Shown: in pieces, positions 20,244 through 34,243 of the stretch | Layout of the letters: each line of letters starts with the position of its first letter | Position numbering within the stretch: the stretch's first letter is position 1 | NCBI GenBank assembly: GCA_028868695.1 | Contig: JAGWTZ010000004.1 | Location: forward strand, 37,186-101,185 | DNA from: Alphaproteobacteria bacterium | Lineage (GTDB): Bacteria > Pseudomonadota > Alphaproteobacteria > Rhizobiales > Aestuariivirgaceae | Direction of reading: 5' to 3' | Length of the DNA stretch: 64,000 bases | Made by a program: the position numbers and the translations under genes | The notes under the pieces: model-generated | Told to the model about the DNA's origin: nothing | Database searches by the model: none | The model's input: only the letters and a program-made list of their open reading frames with translations

Positions 20244-22682
20244 TTGACCAAAGCCGCCACGGGCAAATCTGAAAGCGCCAGCCAGATCAAGTCGGACATC
20301 CTGGCCAAGCTCACTTATGCCATCGGCAAGGCGCCGGATGTGGCCAAGCATCATGACTGGCTGCGCGCCACCATCCTGGCCCTGCGTGACCGGATCATCG
20401 ACCAGTGGATGGCCTCCACCCGTGCCGCCTATCAGGCCAAGGCCAAGCGCGTCTATTATCTCTCTGCCGAATTTCTCATTGGCCGCCTGTTGCGCGATGC
20501 CCTGAGCAACCTCGACCTGACGGACGGCTTCCGCCAGGCCCTGACCGAACTGGGCGTGGACCTTGACCTCACAGAAGCCCTGGAAGCCGATGCCGCGCTG
20601 GGCAACGGCGGCCTCGGCCGCCTTGCCGCATGCTTCATGGAAAGCATGGCCAGCCTTGACATCCCCGCCTATGGCTATGGCCTGCGCTACCAGCATGGCC
20701 TGTTCCGCCAATTGATCAATGATGGCTGGCAGGTCGAACTGCCGGAGAACTGGCTGGAGGACGGCAACCCCTGGGAATTCCAGCGCCGTGAAGCCGCCTA
20801 CAAGATTTCCTTCGGTGGCCACGTGCAATCCACCTCCGGCAAGGAAGCCGCCATTTGGCACCCGGATGAAACCATGCTGGCCAGCGCCTATGACACGCCC
20901 ATGGTGGGCTGGCGCGGCAAGCGCGTGAACACGCTGCGCCTCTGGTCGGCCCGCGCGCTGGATCCCATCCACCTCAGCGCCTTCAACAGTGGTGATTTCG
21001 CTGGCGCCCTTTCGGGCAGCACCCGCGCCGAAATCATCACCCGGGTGCTTTACCCCTCAGATTCGACGCCCGCGGGCCAGGAACTGCGCCTGCGCCAGGA
21101 ATATTTCTTCACATCGGCCTCGCTGCAGGACATCCTGCGCCGCCACCTTCAGCAATATCCGTCGCTCGACAACCTGGCCGAAAAGGTCGCGGTGCAGATC
21201 AACGACACCCATCCCGCCGTGGCCGTGGCTGAACTCATGCGCCTGCTGGTCGATATCCACCACGTCGCCTGGGAAAAGGCCTGGACCATCACCCAGGCGG
21301 TGATTTCCTACACCAACCACACGCTGCTGCCCGAAGCGCTGGAAAGCTGGCCGCTGGAACTTTTTTCACGCATGCTGCCGCGCCACTTGCAGATCATCTA
21401 CGCCATCAACGATCACATGTTGGTGGAAGCCCACAACAAGCTGGGCGCGGACCTTGATTTCATCCGCTCGGTTTCGCTGATTGACGAGAATGGCGGCCGC
21501 CGCGTGCGCATGGGCAACCTGGCCTTTGCCGGCGCCCACAGCATCAATGGCGTCTCGGCCTTGCACACCGAGCTGATGAAGCAAAGCGTGTTCCGCGATT
21601 TGAACCAGCTTTACCCTGGCCGCATCAACAACAAGACCAACGGCATCACGCCGCGCCGCTGGCTGCACAACATCAACCCGCAACTTTCAGCGCTCATGGC
21701 CCAGGCCGGCGGCCCGGAAACCTTGGACAATGCCGAACTGCTGACACGCGCCGCCGGCATTGAAACCAATCCTGCCTGGTTCGCCCGCTTCGCTGAAATT
21801 AAGCGCGACAACAAGGTGGCGCTGTCGCATCTGGTCGAAGCCCGCATGGGCCTGAAGCTTGATCCCTCCGCCATGTTTGACGTGCAGGTCAAGCGCATCC
21901 ATGAATACAAGCGCCAGCTGTTGAACATCCTGCAAACGGTGGATCAGTATCTCCAGATCAAGGCCAACCCGACCGGCAATTTCGTGCCGCGCGTCAAGAT
22001 TTTCGCAGGCAAGGCCGCGCCGAGCTACACCCAGGCCAAGCTGATCATCAAGCTGATCAACGATGTCTCCGCCGTGGTGAATGAAGACCCGGCGATGAAG
22101 GACCTGCTCAAGGTGGTATTCCTGCCCAACTACAACGTCTCGCTGGCCGAGGTGATCGTGCCGGCGACGGACCTTTCGGAGCAGATTTCCACCGCCGGCA
22201 TGGAAGCCTCCGGCACCGGCAACATGAAATTCGCCCTGAATGGCGCGCTCACCATCGGCACGCTCGATGGCGCCAATGTCGAAATGCGCGAGCATGTGGG
22301 CGCGGAAAACTTCTTCATCTTCGGCCTTGAGGCCCATGAGGTGGATGAGCGCCGCCGCCACGGCATCGACGGCCACGCGGTGGTCGAGGCCTCGCCACGC
22401 CTGCGCGCCGTGCTGCGCGCGCTGACACAGGGAACCTTCTCGAAGGGTGAGCCGACGCGCTTCAACCCAATCGTTGATTCCATCTATCACGGCGACTGGT
22501 TCATGGTCGGCCAGGACTTCGATGCCTATGTCGCCGCCCAGGAAAAGGTTTCCGCGGTTTGGACCGCGCAAAGAGACTGGACGCGCATGGCAATTCGGAA
22601 TAGCGTCAACATGGGCTGGTTCTCATCGGATCGCACGATCAGGGAATATGCCCGAGACATCTGGAACGTGCCCACCAATTGA
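20244..22682 (+). CDS. glgP: Glycogen/alpha-glucan phosphorylase
   Basis: The 812-residue protein has GT35 signatures: YYLSAEFLIGRLL, ALGNGGLGRLAACFMES, and the PLP-lysine region EASGTGNMKFALNGALTIG. It releases glucose 1-phosphate from glycogen. TTG 20244 was chosen because GGAG lies six bases before it and family homology begins shortly after; TTG 20193 is in frame but lacks a ribosome site. It is the first gene of the glycogen operon, preceded by an AT-rich leader at 20118-20200 that is the likely promoter. Confidence 0.95.
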   Translation: MTKAATGKSESASQIKSDILAKLTYAIGKAPDVAKHHDWLRATILALRDRIIDQWMASTRAAYQAKAKRVYYLSAEFLIGRLLRDALSNLDLTDGFRQALTELGVDLDLTEALEADAALGNGGLGRLAACFMESMASLDIPAYGYGLRYQHGLFRQLINDGWQVELPENWLEDGNPWEFQRREAAYKISFGGHVQSTSGKEAAIWHPDETMLASAYDTPMVGWRGKRVNTLRLWSARALDPIHLSAFNSGDFAGALSGSTRAEIITRVLYPSDSTPAGQELRLRQEYFFTSASLQDILRRHLQQYPSLDNLAEKVAVQINDTHPAVAVAELMRLLVDIHHVAWEKAWTITQAVISYTNHTLLPEALESWPLELFSRMLPRHLQIIYAINDHMLVEAHNKLGADLDFIRSVSLIDENGGRRVRMGNLAFAGAHSINGVSALHTELMKQSVFRDLNQLYPGRINNKTNGITPRRWLHNINPQLSALMAQAGGPETLDNAELLTRAAGIETNPAWFARFAEIKRDNKVALSHLVEARMGLKLDPSAMFDVQVKRIHEYKRQLLNILQTVDQYLQIKANPTGNFVPRVKIFAGKAAPSYTQAKLIIKLINDVSAVVNEDPAMKDLLKVVFLPNYNVSLAEVIVPATDLSEQISTAGMEASGTGNMKFALNGALTIGTLDGANVEMREHVGAENFFIFGLEAHEVDERRRHGIDGHAVVEASPRLRAVLRALTQGTFSKGEPTRFNPIVDSIYHGDWFMVGQDFDAYVAAQEKVSAVWTAQRDWTRMAIRNSVNMGWFSSDRTIREYARDIWNVPTN

Positions 22683-22691
22683 GTTGAGCAA

Positions 22692-24893
22692 ATGGCCGAA
22701 GCAAAATGGAAAACCAGCGGCCCCGAAATTCAGGCCGTCATTGATGGCCGCCACGCAGACCCGTTCAAGCTTTTAGGGCTGCACCAATATGGAAAAACCT
22801 TCATTGCCCGCGCCTTTGTTCCCGGTGCGGACATCCTCTCCGTCCAGGCGCTGGATGGCACTGAGCTTGGCGCGCTGGAGCGCCGCCACCCCGCAGGTTT
22901 CTTCGAAGGCCCGGTAAAGGCCACCAAGCTGCAGCCCGTGAAATTTGCCTGCGCCAATGGCGGCGGGCGCTGGGTGACGAACGATGCCTATTCGCTCGGC
23001 CCTGTGCTCGGCCCGCAAGATGATTACTTCATGGGCGAGGGAAACCACTTCCGCCTTTATGAAAAGCTGGGCGCCCACCCGATGCGCCACGAAGGCGTGG
23101 ATGGCGTTCACTTCGCTGTCTGGGCGCCCAATGCCGAACGCGTCTCCGTGGTGGGGGATTTCAACGGCTGGGATGGCCGCCGCCATGTGATGCGCAAGCG
23201 CCTCGAAGTGGGCGTGTGGGAAATCTTCGTGCCGGGCGCTGAGGCGGGGCATGGCTACAAATATGAATTGCTGGGCCCCGGCGGCAACCTTCTGCCCCTG
23301 AAGGCAGACCCGTTTGGCTTTGCTGCCGAGTTGCGGCCCAACACCGCCTCCAAGGTTTATGACACCAGCACCTTCAAGTGGACGGATGGCGAATACTTGA
23401 AGCACCGCGCCGGCGGAGACAAGCGCCGCGCGCCGATGTCGGTCTATGAGGTGCATCTCGGCTCCTGGCGCCGCAAAGAGGGCAACCGCTTCCTCACCTA
23501 TGATGAGCTGGCCGATGAGCTGGTCGCCTACGCCAAGAACATGGGCTTCACCCATATCGAGCTGCTACCGGTTTCAGAACACCCTTTTGATCCAAGCTGG
23601 GGCTATCAGCCCACCGGCCTGTTTGCGCCCACCTCGCGCTTTGGTGATCCCGCCGGCTTTGCCCGCTTCGTGAACAAGGCCCATGCCGCAGGCATCGGCG
23701 TGATCCTCGATTGGGTGCCCGCCCATTTCCCCACCGACGAATTCGGCCTCGGCAAGTTCGACGGAACCGCGCTCTACGAACATGCCGACCCGCGCCAGGG
23801 CTATCACCCGGATTGGAACACGGCGATCTACAATTTCGGCCGCCGCGAAGTGGCTGCCTTCCTGCTCAACAACGCGCTGTTCTGGCTGAAGCAGTATCAT
23901 ATCGACGGCCTGCGCGTGGATGCCGTGGCCTCGATGCTGTATCTCGATTACTCGCGCAAGGAAGGCGAGTGGATCCCCAACCAGCATGGCGGGCGCGAAA
24001 ACCTTGAAGCCATCGCTTTCCTGCAGCGTGTGAACCACGAGAGCTATGGCCAGCACCCCGGCGTTGTCACCATCGCCGAGGAATCCACCGCCTTCCCCGG
24101 CGTCTCCAAGCCCACCTCGATGAATGGCCTGGGCTTCGGCTTCAAGTGGAACATGGGTTTCATGCATGACACGCTGAAATACATGGGCCGCGAGGGCATT
24201 CACCGCAGGCACCACCACAACGATCTCACCTTCGGCCTGCTTTACGCCTTCAGCGAAAACTTCGTGCTTCCCCTGTCGCATGATGAAGTGGTGCATGGCA
24301 AAGGCTCGCTGCTCGGCAAGATGTCGGGCGATGATTGGCAGAAGTTCGCCACGCTGCGCGCCTTCTATGCCTTCATGTGGGCCTATCCCGGCAAGAAGCT
24401 GTTGTTCATGGGCCAGGAGTTTGCCCAGTGGCGCGAATGGAACTTCGCCCAATCGCTGGATTGGCACTTGCTGGATGGCGAGCCGCACAAGGGCATGCAA
24501 GACCTGCTGCGCGACCTGAACCACCTCTACGCCCGCGTGCCCGCGCTTCACGCCCGCGATTGCGAGCCGGAGGGTTTTGAATGGCTTCTGGCCGATGAGG
24601 CCGAAGCCTCCGTCTTCGCCTGGGCCCGCCATGATGGCGAGGGCGGGGACATCATCGTTTCCGTTTCCAACTTCACCTCGGTGCCGCGCCCGGACTACCG
24701 CCTGCCGCTGCCCCGCGATGGCAAGTGGAAAGAGGTGCTGAACACGGACGCAACGCCCTATTGGGGCTCGGGCCTTGGCAATGGCGGCGCCATCACGGCG
24801 GATGCAGGCCCCAGCCACAACAAGCCTGCTTCCGCGCTCATCACACTGCCGCCGCTGGCCACGGTGTATTTCAAAAAAGAAAAAAACAGCTAG
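22692..24893 (+). CDS. glgB: 1,4-alpha-glucan branching enzyme
   Basis: The 733-residue GH13 enzyme has the N-terminal beta domains and CBM48 ([20 protein letters not shown]), then the barrel with VYEVHLGSW, catalytic Asp in [16 protein letters not shown], acid Glu in [11 protein letters not shown] and the transition-state Asp in [15 protein letters not shown]. It makes alpha-1,6 branches in glycogen. It starts nine bases after glgP and is part of glgP-B-C-A-pgm-glgX. Confidence 0.97.
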   Translation: MAEAKWKTSGPEIQAVIDGRHADPFKLLGLHQYGKTFIARAFVPGADILSVQALDGTELGALERRHPAGFFEGPVKATKLQPVKFACANGGGRWVTNDAYSLGPVLGPQDDYFMGEGNHFRLYEKLGAHPMRHEGVDGVHFAVWAPNAERVSVVGDFNGWDGRRHVMRKRLEVGVWEIFVPGAEAGHGYKYELLGPGGNLLPLKADPFGFAAELRPNTASKVYDTSTFKWTDGEYLKHRAGGDKRRAPMSVYEVHLGSWRRKEGNRFLTYDELADELVAYAKNMGFTHIELLPVSEHPFDPSWGYQPTGLFAPTSRFGDPAGFARFVNKAHAAGIGVILDWVPAHFPTDEFGLGKFDGTALYEHADPRQGYHPDWNTAIYNFGRREVAAFLLNNALFWLKQYHIDGLRVDAVASMLYLDYSRKEGEWIPNQHGGRENLEAIAFLQRVNHESYGQHPGVVTIAEESTAFPGVSKPTSMNGLGFGFKWNMGFMHDTLKYMGREGIHRRHHHNDLTFGLLYAFSENFVLPLSHDEVVHGKGSLLGKMSGDDWQKFATLRAFYAFMWAYPGKKLLFMGQEFAQWREWNFAQSLDWHLLDGEPHKGMQDLLRDLNHLYARVPALHARDCEPEGFEWLLADEAEASVFAWARHDGEGGDIIVSVSNFTSVPRPDYRLPLPRDGKWKEVLNTDATPYWGSGLGNGGAITADAGPSHNKPASALITLPPLATVYFKKEKNS

Positions 24894-24902
24894 GGGAACG
24901 CT

Positions 24903-26167
24903 ATGAATACCACGCGCAAAAATTCACCCATCGCCCGTGACGCCATGGCCTATGTGCTGGCCGGCGGGCGTGGCAGCCGCCTGATGGAATTGACCGACAT
25001 CCGCGCCAAGCCGGCCGTGCCTTTCGGCGGCAAGTCCCGCATCATTGATTTCGCGCTGTCCAACGCCCTCAATTCCGGCATTCGCCGCATCGGCGTCGCC
25101 ACCCAATACAAGGCCCACAGCCTCATCCGCCATCTGCAGCGCGGCTGGAACTTCTTCCGCACCGAGCGCAACGAGAGCTTTGACATTCTCCCCGCCTCAC
25201 AGCGCGTGAGCGAGGACCAGTGGTATGCCGGCACGGCCGACGCCGTGTATCAGAACCTCGACATCATCGACGCCTACAACGTCAAATACATCATCATCCT
25301 GGCCGGCGATCACATCTACAAGATGGATTACGAGCTCATGCTCCAGCAGCATGTGGACACCGGCGCCGATGTCACCGTGGGCGTGATGGAAGTGCCGCGC
25401 ATGGAAGCCACAGGCTTCGGCGTGATGCATGTTGACGAGGCTGACCGCATCATCAATTTCGTCGAAAAGCCGAAAGACCCGCCAGCCATCCCCGGCAACC
25501 CAGACTTGGCCTTGGCCTCGATGGGCATCTATGTCTTCGAGACAAAGAAGCTGGCGGAATACCTGAAGGAAGACGCCGCCACCCCCGGCTCATCGCGCGA
25601 TTTCGGCAAGGACTTGATCCCCAAGCTCGTCAAGGGTGGCAAGGCTGTCGCCCACCGCTTCACCAAATCCTGCGTGCGCGCCGAAAGCGAGAAGCAGGCC
25701 TATTGGCGCGACGTGGGCACCATTGATGCCTATTGGGAAGCCAATCTCGATCTCTGCGAAATCCTGCCTTCGCTTGACCTTTATGACCATGACTGGCCGA
25801 TCTGGACGCACAGCGAAGTCACCCCGCCTGCGAAATTCGTGCATGACCTTGAAGGCCGCCGCGGCCAGGCCATTTCCTCGCTTGTGGCGGGTGGCTGCAT
25901 CGTTTCCGGCGCCTCCATCCGCCGCACCATGCTGTTCACCGGCGTGCGCGTGAATTCCTTCTCCAACCTGGAGGAGGCCGTGGTGCTGCCCGGCGTGCAT
26001 ATTGGCCGCAACGCCCATCTCTACAAGGTAATCATCGACCGTGGCGTTTCCATCCCCGAGGGCCTCGTCGTCGGCCAGGATTGGGAGCTGGATGCCAAGC
26101 GCTTCCGCCGCTCTGAAAAGGGCGTGTGCCTCATCACCCAGCCGATGATTGACAAGCTGGGCATGTG

Positions 26168-26168
<1 letters not shown>
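24903..26168 (+). CDS. glgC: Glucose-1-phosphate adenylyltransferase
   Basis: The 421-residue protein has the pyrophosphorylase motif [20 protein letters not shown], the substrate loop GTADAVYQN, and the site VEKPKDPP, with a C-terminal left-handed helix domain. It makes ADP-glucose, the committed and allosterically regulated step of glycogen synthesis. AGGGGAACGCT precedes the ATG. Its TGA shares a base with the glgA ATG. Confidence 0.97.
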
Positions 26169-29219
<3,051 letters not shown>

Positions 29220-29251
29220 AGTCTAAGTCTGCGAATTACGGCGTTCATCTG

Positions 29252-31087
29252 GTGCAGGGCGGGGCGCAAGTCTCGCTCTTCTCGCGCCATGGCACAGCCG
29301 CGTGGTTCTGCACTTTTGACGGCGCATCCGAAACCCGCACCGCCCTGAAGAAAAAGGGCGATGTGTTCTCCGCCCTCGTGCCCGGCGTGAAGGCCGGCGA
29401 TCACTATGGCTTCCGCGTCGCCGGGCCGTGGGAGCCCACCGATGGCCACCTGTTTGATGAAAGCAAGCTGCTGGCGGATCCCTTCGCCACGCGCTTCTCG
29501 GCACCCTTCGCCTATGATGCCCGCCTCAGCCAGCCGCGCGCTGACACCGCCGCCCTTGTGCCCAAGGCCATCGTTGAGGCGGCGCTGCCCGATGTGCCGC
29601 AGCGCAAGCCAAAGCCGCCGCGCTTCATCTATGAGCTTGGCGTGAAGAGCTTCACCAAGCTGCACCCGGAAGTTCCCGATGCCCAGCGCGGCACGGTGGC
29701 GGCATTGGCCCACCCCGCCATCATCGCCCATCTCAAGCACATCGGCGTCGATACGGTGGAGCTGATGCCGCTGCATGTCTGGATGGATGAGCGCCACCTC
29801 CAGCCGCTGGGCCTCACCAATGCCTGGGGCTACAATTCCGTGCAATTCTTCGCGCTGGATCCGCGCCTTTGCCCCGGCGGCTGGGCGGAGCTGCGCGGTG
29901 CCGTTGCGGCGCTGCATGCCGCTGGCCTGCAAGTGCTGCTGGATGTGGTCTTCAATCATTCCGGCGAAAGCGATGTGCATGGCCCCGCGCTCAGTTTCCG
30001 TGGCCTCGACAACGCGGTCTACTATGCGCAGGACAACGGCGTGCTGCACAATGATGCCGGCACCGGCAACACCCTTGCGCTGAACAACCCGCCGGTCACC
30101 GCCATGGTGCTGGCCGCCTTGCGCCATGCCGTCATGAAGGCGGGCATTGATGGCTTCCGTTTTGATCTTGCCACCGCGCTGGGCCGCATGGGCGATGAAG
30201 GCTTCCGCGCCGATGCGCCGCTCATTGAGGCCATCACCAATGACCCCATCCTCGGTGCGCGCATCCTGATTGCCGAGCCATGGGATGTCGGCCCCGGCGG
30301 ATACAGGCTGGGCAACTTCCCCTCAGGCTGGCTGGAGTGGAATGACCAGTTCCGCGATGGCGTGCGCCGTTTCTGGCGCGGTGACTATTGGTCGGCCAAC
30401 CAGCTGGCCACGCGGCTCTGCGGCTCGTCCGATGTGTTTGCCACCCGCAAGCCATCCGCCAGCGTCAATTTCCTCGCCGCCCATGATGGCTTCACCTTGC
30501 GTGATCTCACGCTCTTTGCCGAAAAGCGCAACCACGACAATGGCGAAGGCAACCGTGATGGCAACAACGCCGAAGTCACATGCCCCGCCAGCAATGTGCA
30601 GGCCTTGCTCGCCACGCTGTTCCTCTCGCGCGGCACGATGATGCTGACCGCCGGGGATGAGTTCGGCCGCACCCAGAACGGCAACAACAACGCCTATTGC
30701 CAGGACAATGAAACCACCTGGCTGGATTGGTCGCGGCGCGATCAAAAGCTGATTGATTATGTCAGCAATCTCAATGCCTTGCGCGCCCGCCTTGAATCAT
30801 TCCTTGAAGATCAATTCGTCACCGCCGATGAAGCTGAGTGGTTCGGCCCCGCTGGTGGCGCCATGCCATGGAACGCCCGCGAGAACTTTGTTCTCGGCCT
30901 GCTGTTGACCAACGCCGCGGAGGCGCGCCTCGCCCTCATGTTCAATGCGGGTGATGATGCCGCTCCGCTGCCGCTCAAGGCCGGGCCGGGCAAGAACTGG
31001 CAGCGCATTTTTGCTTCGAGTGATGGCCAAGGCTGCCCGCCGCACAGCGTGGCCGTGTTCGAATTGAAATCCGCCAGGAAGAAGTAG
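29252..31087 (+). CDS. glgX: Glycogen debranching enzyme
   Basis: The GH13 isoamylase-type protein (611 residues from GTG 29252) has the CBM48-like N-terminus, GVDTVELMPLHVWMDE, the nucleophile region GIDGFRFDLATALGRMG, the acid region ARILIAEPWDVGPGGY and FLAAHDGFTLRDLT. It trims alpha-1,6 branches after phosphorylase action. The start is unsure: homologous sequence (SANYGVHLV) continues upstream of 29252 to a CTG at 29216 that overlaps the pgm stop as CTGA, and no ATG, GTG or TTG lies between. Short for GlgX. Confidence 0.9.
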   Translation: MQGGAQVSLFSRHGTAAWFCTFDGASETRTALKKKGDVFSALVPGVKAGDHYGFRVAGPWEPTDGHLFDESKLLADPFATRFSAPFAYDARLSQPRADTAALVPKAIVEAALPDVPQRKPKPPRFIYELGVKSFTKLHPEVPDAQRGTVAALAHPAIIAHLKHIGVDTVELMPLHVWMDERHLQPLGLTNAWGYNSVQFFALDPRLCPGGWAELRGAVAALHAAGLQVLLDVVFNHSGESDVHGPALSFRGLDNAVYYAQDNGVLHNDAGTGNTLALNNPPVTAMVLAALRHAVMKAGIDGFRFDLATALGRMGDEGFRADAPLIEAITNDPILGARILIAEPWDVGPGGYRLGNFPSGWLEWNDQFRDGVRRFWRGDYWSANQLATRLCGSSDVFATRKPSASVNFLAAHDGFTLRDLTLFAEKRNHDNGEGNRDGNNAEVTCPASNVQALLATLFLSRGTMMLTAGDEFGRTQNGNNNAYCQDNETTWLDWSRRDQKLIDYVSNLNALRARLESFLEDQFVTADEAEWFGPAGGAMPWNARENFVLGLLLTNAAEARLALMFNAGDDAAPLPLKAGPGKNWQRIFASSDGQGCPPHSVAVFELKSARKK

Positions 31088-31105
31088 GCCCGGAAGCCTG
31101 CTGCG

Positions 31106-31789
31106 TTACCCGCGCTTCAGCCCGGCCATAGAAAGTTCCACATCCAGCCCGCTCAGGCCGCCAAGCACGCCAAGCAGGAACTGGTTCAGCGCCAGCTTGT
31201 CTGCGCCTGCCATGCCCTGGTCATCGCCCAGCACAAAGTTCCGCAGCGAGAAGCGCTTCTCGGCAATGGCATTGGTGACACTGCGGGGCAGGGCCGGCAG
31301 CACCAGCGCGCCTTCCTCCGGCGGCCAGGAAGAGCCGACATGCTCGTTCTTCACCGCCACGAACAGGTCAATGCCCGGCTCCTCGAACACGCCCTTGGCC
31401 GCCCGCAGCGAGGCCTGCGTGCGATCCACGATGAAGAACACGAACACGCGAAAGCCGCTGGCATGCGCGGCCGCAAAAAACTCAAGCTCGCGCGCCGCAT
31501 GAAAAAAGGCCTGCATGTGCCGCTGCGGCAGGTCCACCACATAGTCGCGCCCCGGCGCTTCCAGAATGGTGTCGAACAGCTTCATCCGGCCCTGCATCTT
31601 CTCGAAATCTGCCAGCGCGGTGCGCCCGGGGAAGAACTGCCGCAAGGGCCCCTCCGGCGCATCGGTGTCGATGATGAAGGGGTCCTTGCCGTCCAGCAGC
31701 AGGAAGTCGGCGATCAGCCGCGCCAGCAGCGTCTTGCCGTTGCGGTTCTGGTCGGAAGCCGTGATGTAGATCGTCGAAGCGGCGGCCAC
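31106..31789 (-). CDS. ParA/MinD-like P-loop protein with degenerate Walker A
   Basis: The 227-residue protein has a P-loop read as ITASDQNRNGKTLLARLIAD, lacking the usual KGG of ParA/MinD but keeping GKT, followed by IIDTDAPEGPLRQFFPG. It resembles the adjacent gene at 31806 (DTENPRGSLRRFYPN there), so the two are probably tandem paralogues. It starts 16 bp after that gene on the same strand. No ParB, MinC/E, cellulose or conjugation gene is close by. It may bind nucleotide poorly and act as partner of the upstream ATPase. Function unknown. Confidence 0.65.
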   Translation of the reverse strand: MAAASTIYITASDQNRNGKTLLARLIADFLLLDGKDPFIIDTDAPEGPLRQFFPGRTALADFEKMQGRMKLFDTILEAPGRDYVVDLPQRHMQAFFHAARELEFFAAAHASGFRVFVFFIVDRTQASLRAAKGVFEEPGIDLFVAVKNEHVGSSWPPEEGALVLPALPRSVTNAIAEKRFSLRNFVLGDDQGMAGADKLALNQFLLGVLGGLSGLDVELSMAGLKRG

Positions 31790-31805
31790 CTGCGCGCCCG
31801 GCCTG

Positions 31806-32540
31806 TCAGGCGCGCTGGCCGGTCAGCACGTCCTGGATCATCGCCACGCGCGCAAACTCGGCGTCAATCTCCGCGCACCACTTGCGCACATAGCCGCGCA
31901 GCACGAAGGAGAACTTGCCCGGATTGCCATCGGCAGCGCGGTTTTCAATGAAGTCCTTGAACGTCACACCCGCCAGGTCCACCTGCTCATAGGCCATCTC
32001 GTTGAGCTTGGGGATGTTGATTTCCTGCGCCTTCGGAATGGCCGAGAAATACTTGCGGTGCGTGGCCTCGTCCCATTCAAAGAAGTTGGTTTCGTTGATG
32101 GTGTTCTGCGCCACCACATATTGCACGCCCTGCAGGTATTTGGAGATCTCGCCAATCTCGTCCAGCGAGGCGATGGAAGGGCCAACCACATGCAGAAGCC
32201 CGACATTGAACACGCCGTTGCGCGCCGCCTCAAGAACGCCAATGCGCTCAAACAGGTCCAGCGCATAGGAAAGGTTGCCGGCCTTGAGGTCCACCACCGT
32301 TACCGGAACGTTGGAGGTTTCCATCGTGTCCAGCACCTTCATCTGGTGGGCCACATTGCCAAGGTCAATCACCTCGGTGATGTTGGGGTAGAAGCGGCGC
32401 AGGCTGCCGCGCGGATTTTCCGTGTCGAAGGCGCGGGTGAGAACATTCTTGCGCGCGAAATAGTCCAGGAGGCTCCGGGAAAGCGTTGTCTTGCCCACGC
32501 CGCCCTTGTCAGCGCCCACCAGGATCAAAGTTGGTTTCAT
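31806..32540 (-). CDS. ParA/MinD-like ATPase
   Basis: The 244-residue product has a canonical deviant Walker A (LILVGADKGGVGKTTLSRSL), a switch-like DTENPRGSLRRFYPN and a Walker B VTVVDLKAGN. Such ATPases dimerise on ATP and position cargo or act as cytomotive switches. Of two adjacent ATGs I chose 32540, six bases after GGAG; 32543 is too close. It forms a pair with the degenerate paralogue at 31106, and is divergent from NnrU. No partner protein is evident. Confidence 0.7.
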   Translation of the reverse strand: MKPTLILVGADKGGVGKTTLSRSLLDYFARKNVLTRAFDTENPRGSLRRFYPNITEVIDLGNVAHQMKVLDTMETSNVPVTVVDLKAGNLSYALDLFERIGVLEAARNGVFNVGLLHVVGPSIASLDEIGEISKYLQGVQYVVAQNTINETNFFEWDEATHRKYFSAIPKAQEINIPKLNEMAYEQVDLAGVTFKDFIENRAADGNPGKFSFVLRGYVRKWCAEIDAEFARVAMIQDVLTGQRA

Positions 32541-32721
32541 CATGTTCTCCGCAGGTTGATTGCACCGCCCATCAAGCGCGCGTGATTTAACATGCAACCC
32601 GCTGTATGTATAGAAACAAAGCGCGTATATTCACGCTTGCCAAGGCTTGGCGGCCTGCGGCAGCTTGCCACCGCTGCGGTGATTCGAGCCGTCCGTTCCA
32701 ATTTGTTGGGGAGTGTGTGAA

Positions 32722-33291
32722 ATGTCGGTTGCACTGGTCCTGGGCATGCTGCTGTTTGTGCTGCCGCATTGGTTTTCATCACTTGCCCCGGCGGTGCGCG
32801 ACAGGTTCAAGGCCCGCTATGGCGAACGTGCCTTCAAGGGCGTCTATGCGCTGGTCAGCTGGCTGGGCCTTGCCATCATCATCTATGTTTACTGGCAAAC
32901 CCGCGGCAATGGCGAGGTGCTCTACGTGCCCGCCGAAGGCATGCGCCACGCCACCATGGGCCTGGCCACGCTGGGCATGATCGTGCTGGCCTCCAGCCAT
33001 GGCAAAAGCCACATCCGCCTGTGGCTGCAAAACCCGATGTCAGTGGGCGTGGCTCTCTGGTCGGTGGGCCATCTGCTCAGCGTCGGCAAGCCCGCCGTGG
33101 TGGCCTTCTATGCAGCGCTGCTGCTCGTGGCCGTGGTGGATATCGCTGCCTCCATGGCCCGCGGCAAAAGGCCGGATTTTGAGCCCACCTGGCGCTCGGA
33201 CATCATCGGCGTCATCGCCGGCCTGGTGGTCACGGCGCTGCTCGTGCTGCTGTTCCACCCCTATGTGCTGGGTGTCACCGTCGCGCGTTAA
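32722..33291 (+). CDS. NnrU-family membrane protein
   Basis: The 189-residue protein has about five hydrophobic segments and NnrU features (LPHWFSSLAPAVRDRFKARYGE near the start, ATMGLATLGMIVLASSHGKSHIR in the middle). NnrU proteins are linked to nitric-oxide metabolism in denitrifiers but occur widely without it; no denitrification genes are seen here. ATG 32722 follows GGGGAG by eight bases; GTG 32713 would be nearly on top of that site. Confidence 0.8.
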   Translation: MSVALVLGMLLFVLPHWFSSLAPAVRDRFKARYGERAFKGVYALVSWLGLAIIIYVYWQTRGNGEVLYVPAEGMRHATMGLATLGMIVLASSHGKSHIRLWLQNPMSVGVALWSVGHLLSVGKPAVVAFYAALLLVAVVDIAASMARGKRPDFEPTWRSDIIGVIAGLVVTALLVLLFHPYVLGVTVAR

Positions 33292-33333
33292 CATTGTGCC
33301 GCTGGCCATTTGAGCCTGGCGGCGGAAGCCGCT

Positions 33334-34164
33334 ATGCTGCCGCCCATGTCCTCGCACGCCCCCCAAAAGCGCCTCACCGCGCCAGATATCCGCGCCCGCA
33401 AGGGCGGCGCCCCCATCGTCTCGCTCACCTCCTATCATGCCCACACCGCGGCCATCGCCGACAAGTATGTGGATTTCCTGCTGGTGGGCGACAGCCTGGG
33501 CATGGTGATGCACGGTTTCGAAACCACGCTGCCTGTGCCCCTGGAGCTGATGATCATGCATGGCCGCGCCGTCACAAGGGGTGCCCGCCGCGCGCTGGTG
33601 GTGGTGGACATGCCCTTTGGTTCCTATGAGGAAAGCCCGGCCCAGGCCTTCCGCAACGCCGCCCGCGTGATGAAGGAAACCGAATGCGGCGCCATCAAGA
33701 TCGAGGGCGGCGCGCGCATGGCCGAAACCATCAAGTTCCTGTCCGAGCGCGGCATTCCCGTCATGGCCCATATCGGGTTGACGCCGCAGTCCATCAACGT
33801 CTTCGGCGGCTTCAAGACGCAAGGCCGCGAAAAGGCGCAATGGGCGGCAATCGAGGAAGATGCCCGCGCCGTCACCGAGGCCGGCGCCTTCGCCGTGGTG
33901 CTGGAGGCGGTGGCCGAGCCGCTGGCCGCCAAGATCACCAGGGCCATCGACATCCCCACCATCGGCATTGGTGCTTCCGCCGCCTGCGATGGCCAGATCC
34001 TGGTGATGGAAGACATGCTGGGCCTTTCTCCGCGCATCGCCAAATTCGTCAAGGAATTCGGCAAGGTGGGGCAGGCCATCGAGGGGGCAATCAGGCTTTA
34101 CGCCGATGACGTGCGCGAACGCCGCTTCCCCGGGCCGGAAAACACCTATGAGATGAAGGACTAG
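33334..34164 (+). CDS. panB: 3-methyl-2-oxobutanoate hydroxymethyltransferase
   Basis: The 276-residue protein has the PanB signatures [40 protein letters not shown] (metal-binding Asp), [13 protein letters not shown] and [14 protein letters not shown]. It makes ketopantoate for pantothenate and CoA. ATG 33334 follows GGAAG; ATG 33346 is also possible. No panC is adjacent. Length is typical. Confidence 0.96.
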   Translation: MLPPMSSHAPQKRLTAPDIRARKGGAPIVSLTSYHAHTAAIADKYVDFLLVGDSLGMVMHGFETTLPVPLELMIMHGRAVTRGARRALVVVDMPFGSYEESPAQAFRNAARVMKETECGAIKIEGGARMAETIKFLSERGIPVMAHIGLTPQSINVFGGFKTQGREKAQWAAIEEDARAVTEAGAFAVVLEAVAEPLAAKITRAIDIPTIGIGASAACDGQILVMEDMLGLSPRIAKFVKEFGKVGQAIEGAIRLYADDVRERRFPGPENTYEMKD

Positions 34165-34243
34165 CCGGTTTCTCCCACCCCCAAAATGCCTTGATTTGGC
34201 CCCCCGCCTGCTTTACCCCATGGGCAACTCAAGGAGTCTCGTT

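Noticed and set aside
31106..32540. Plasmid partition locus or replication origin
   Set aside because: There is no parB, repABC, iteron array or parS-like repeat nearby; surroundings are chromosomal.
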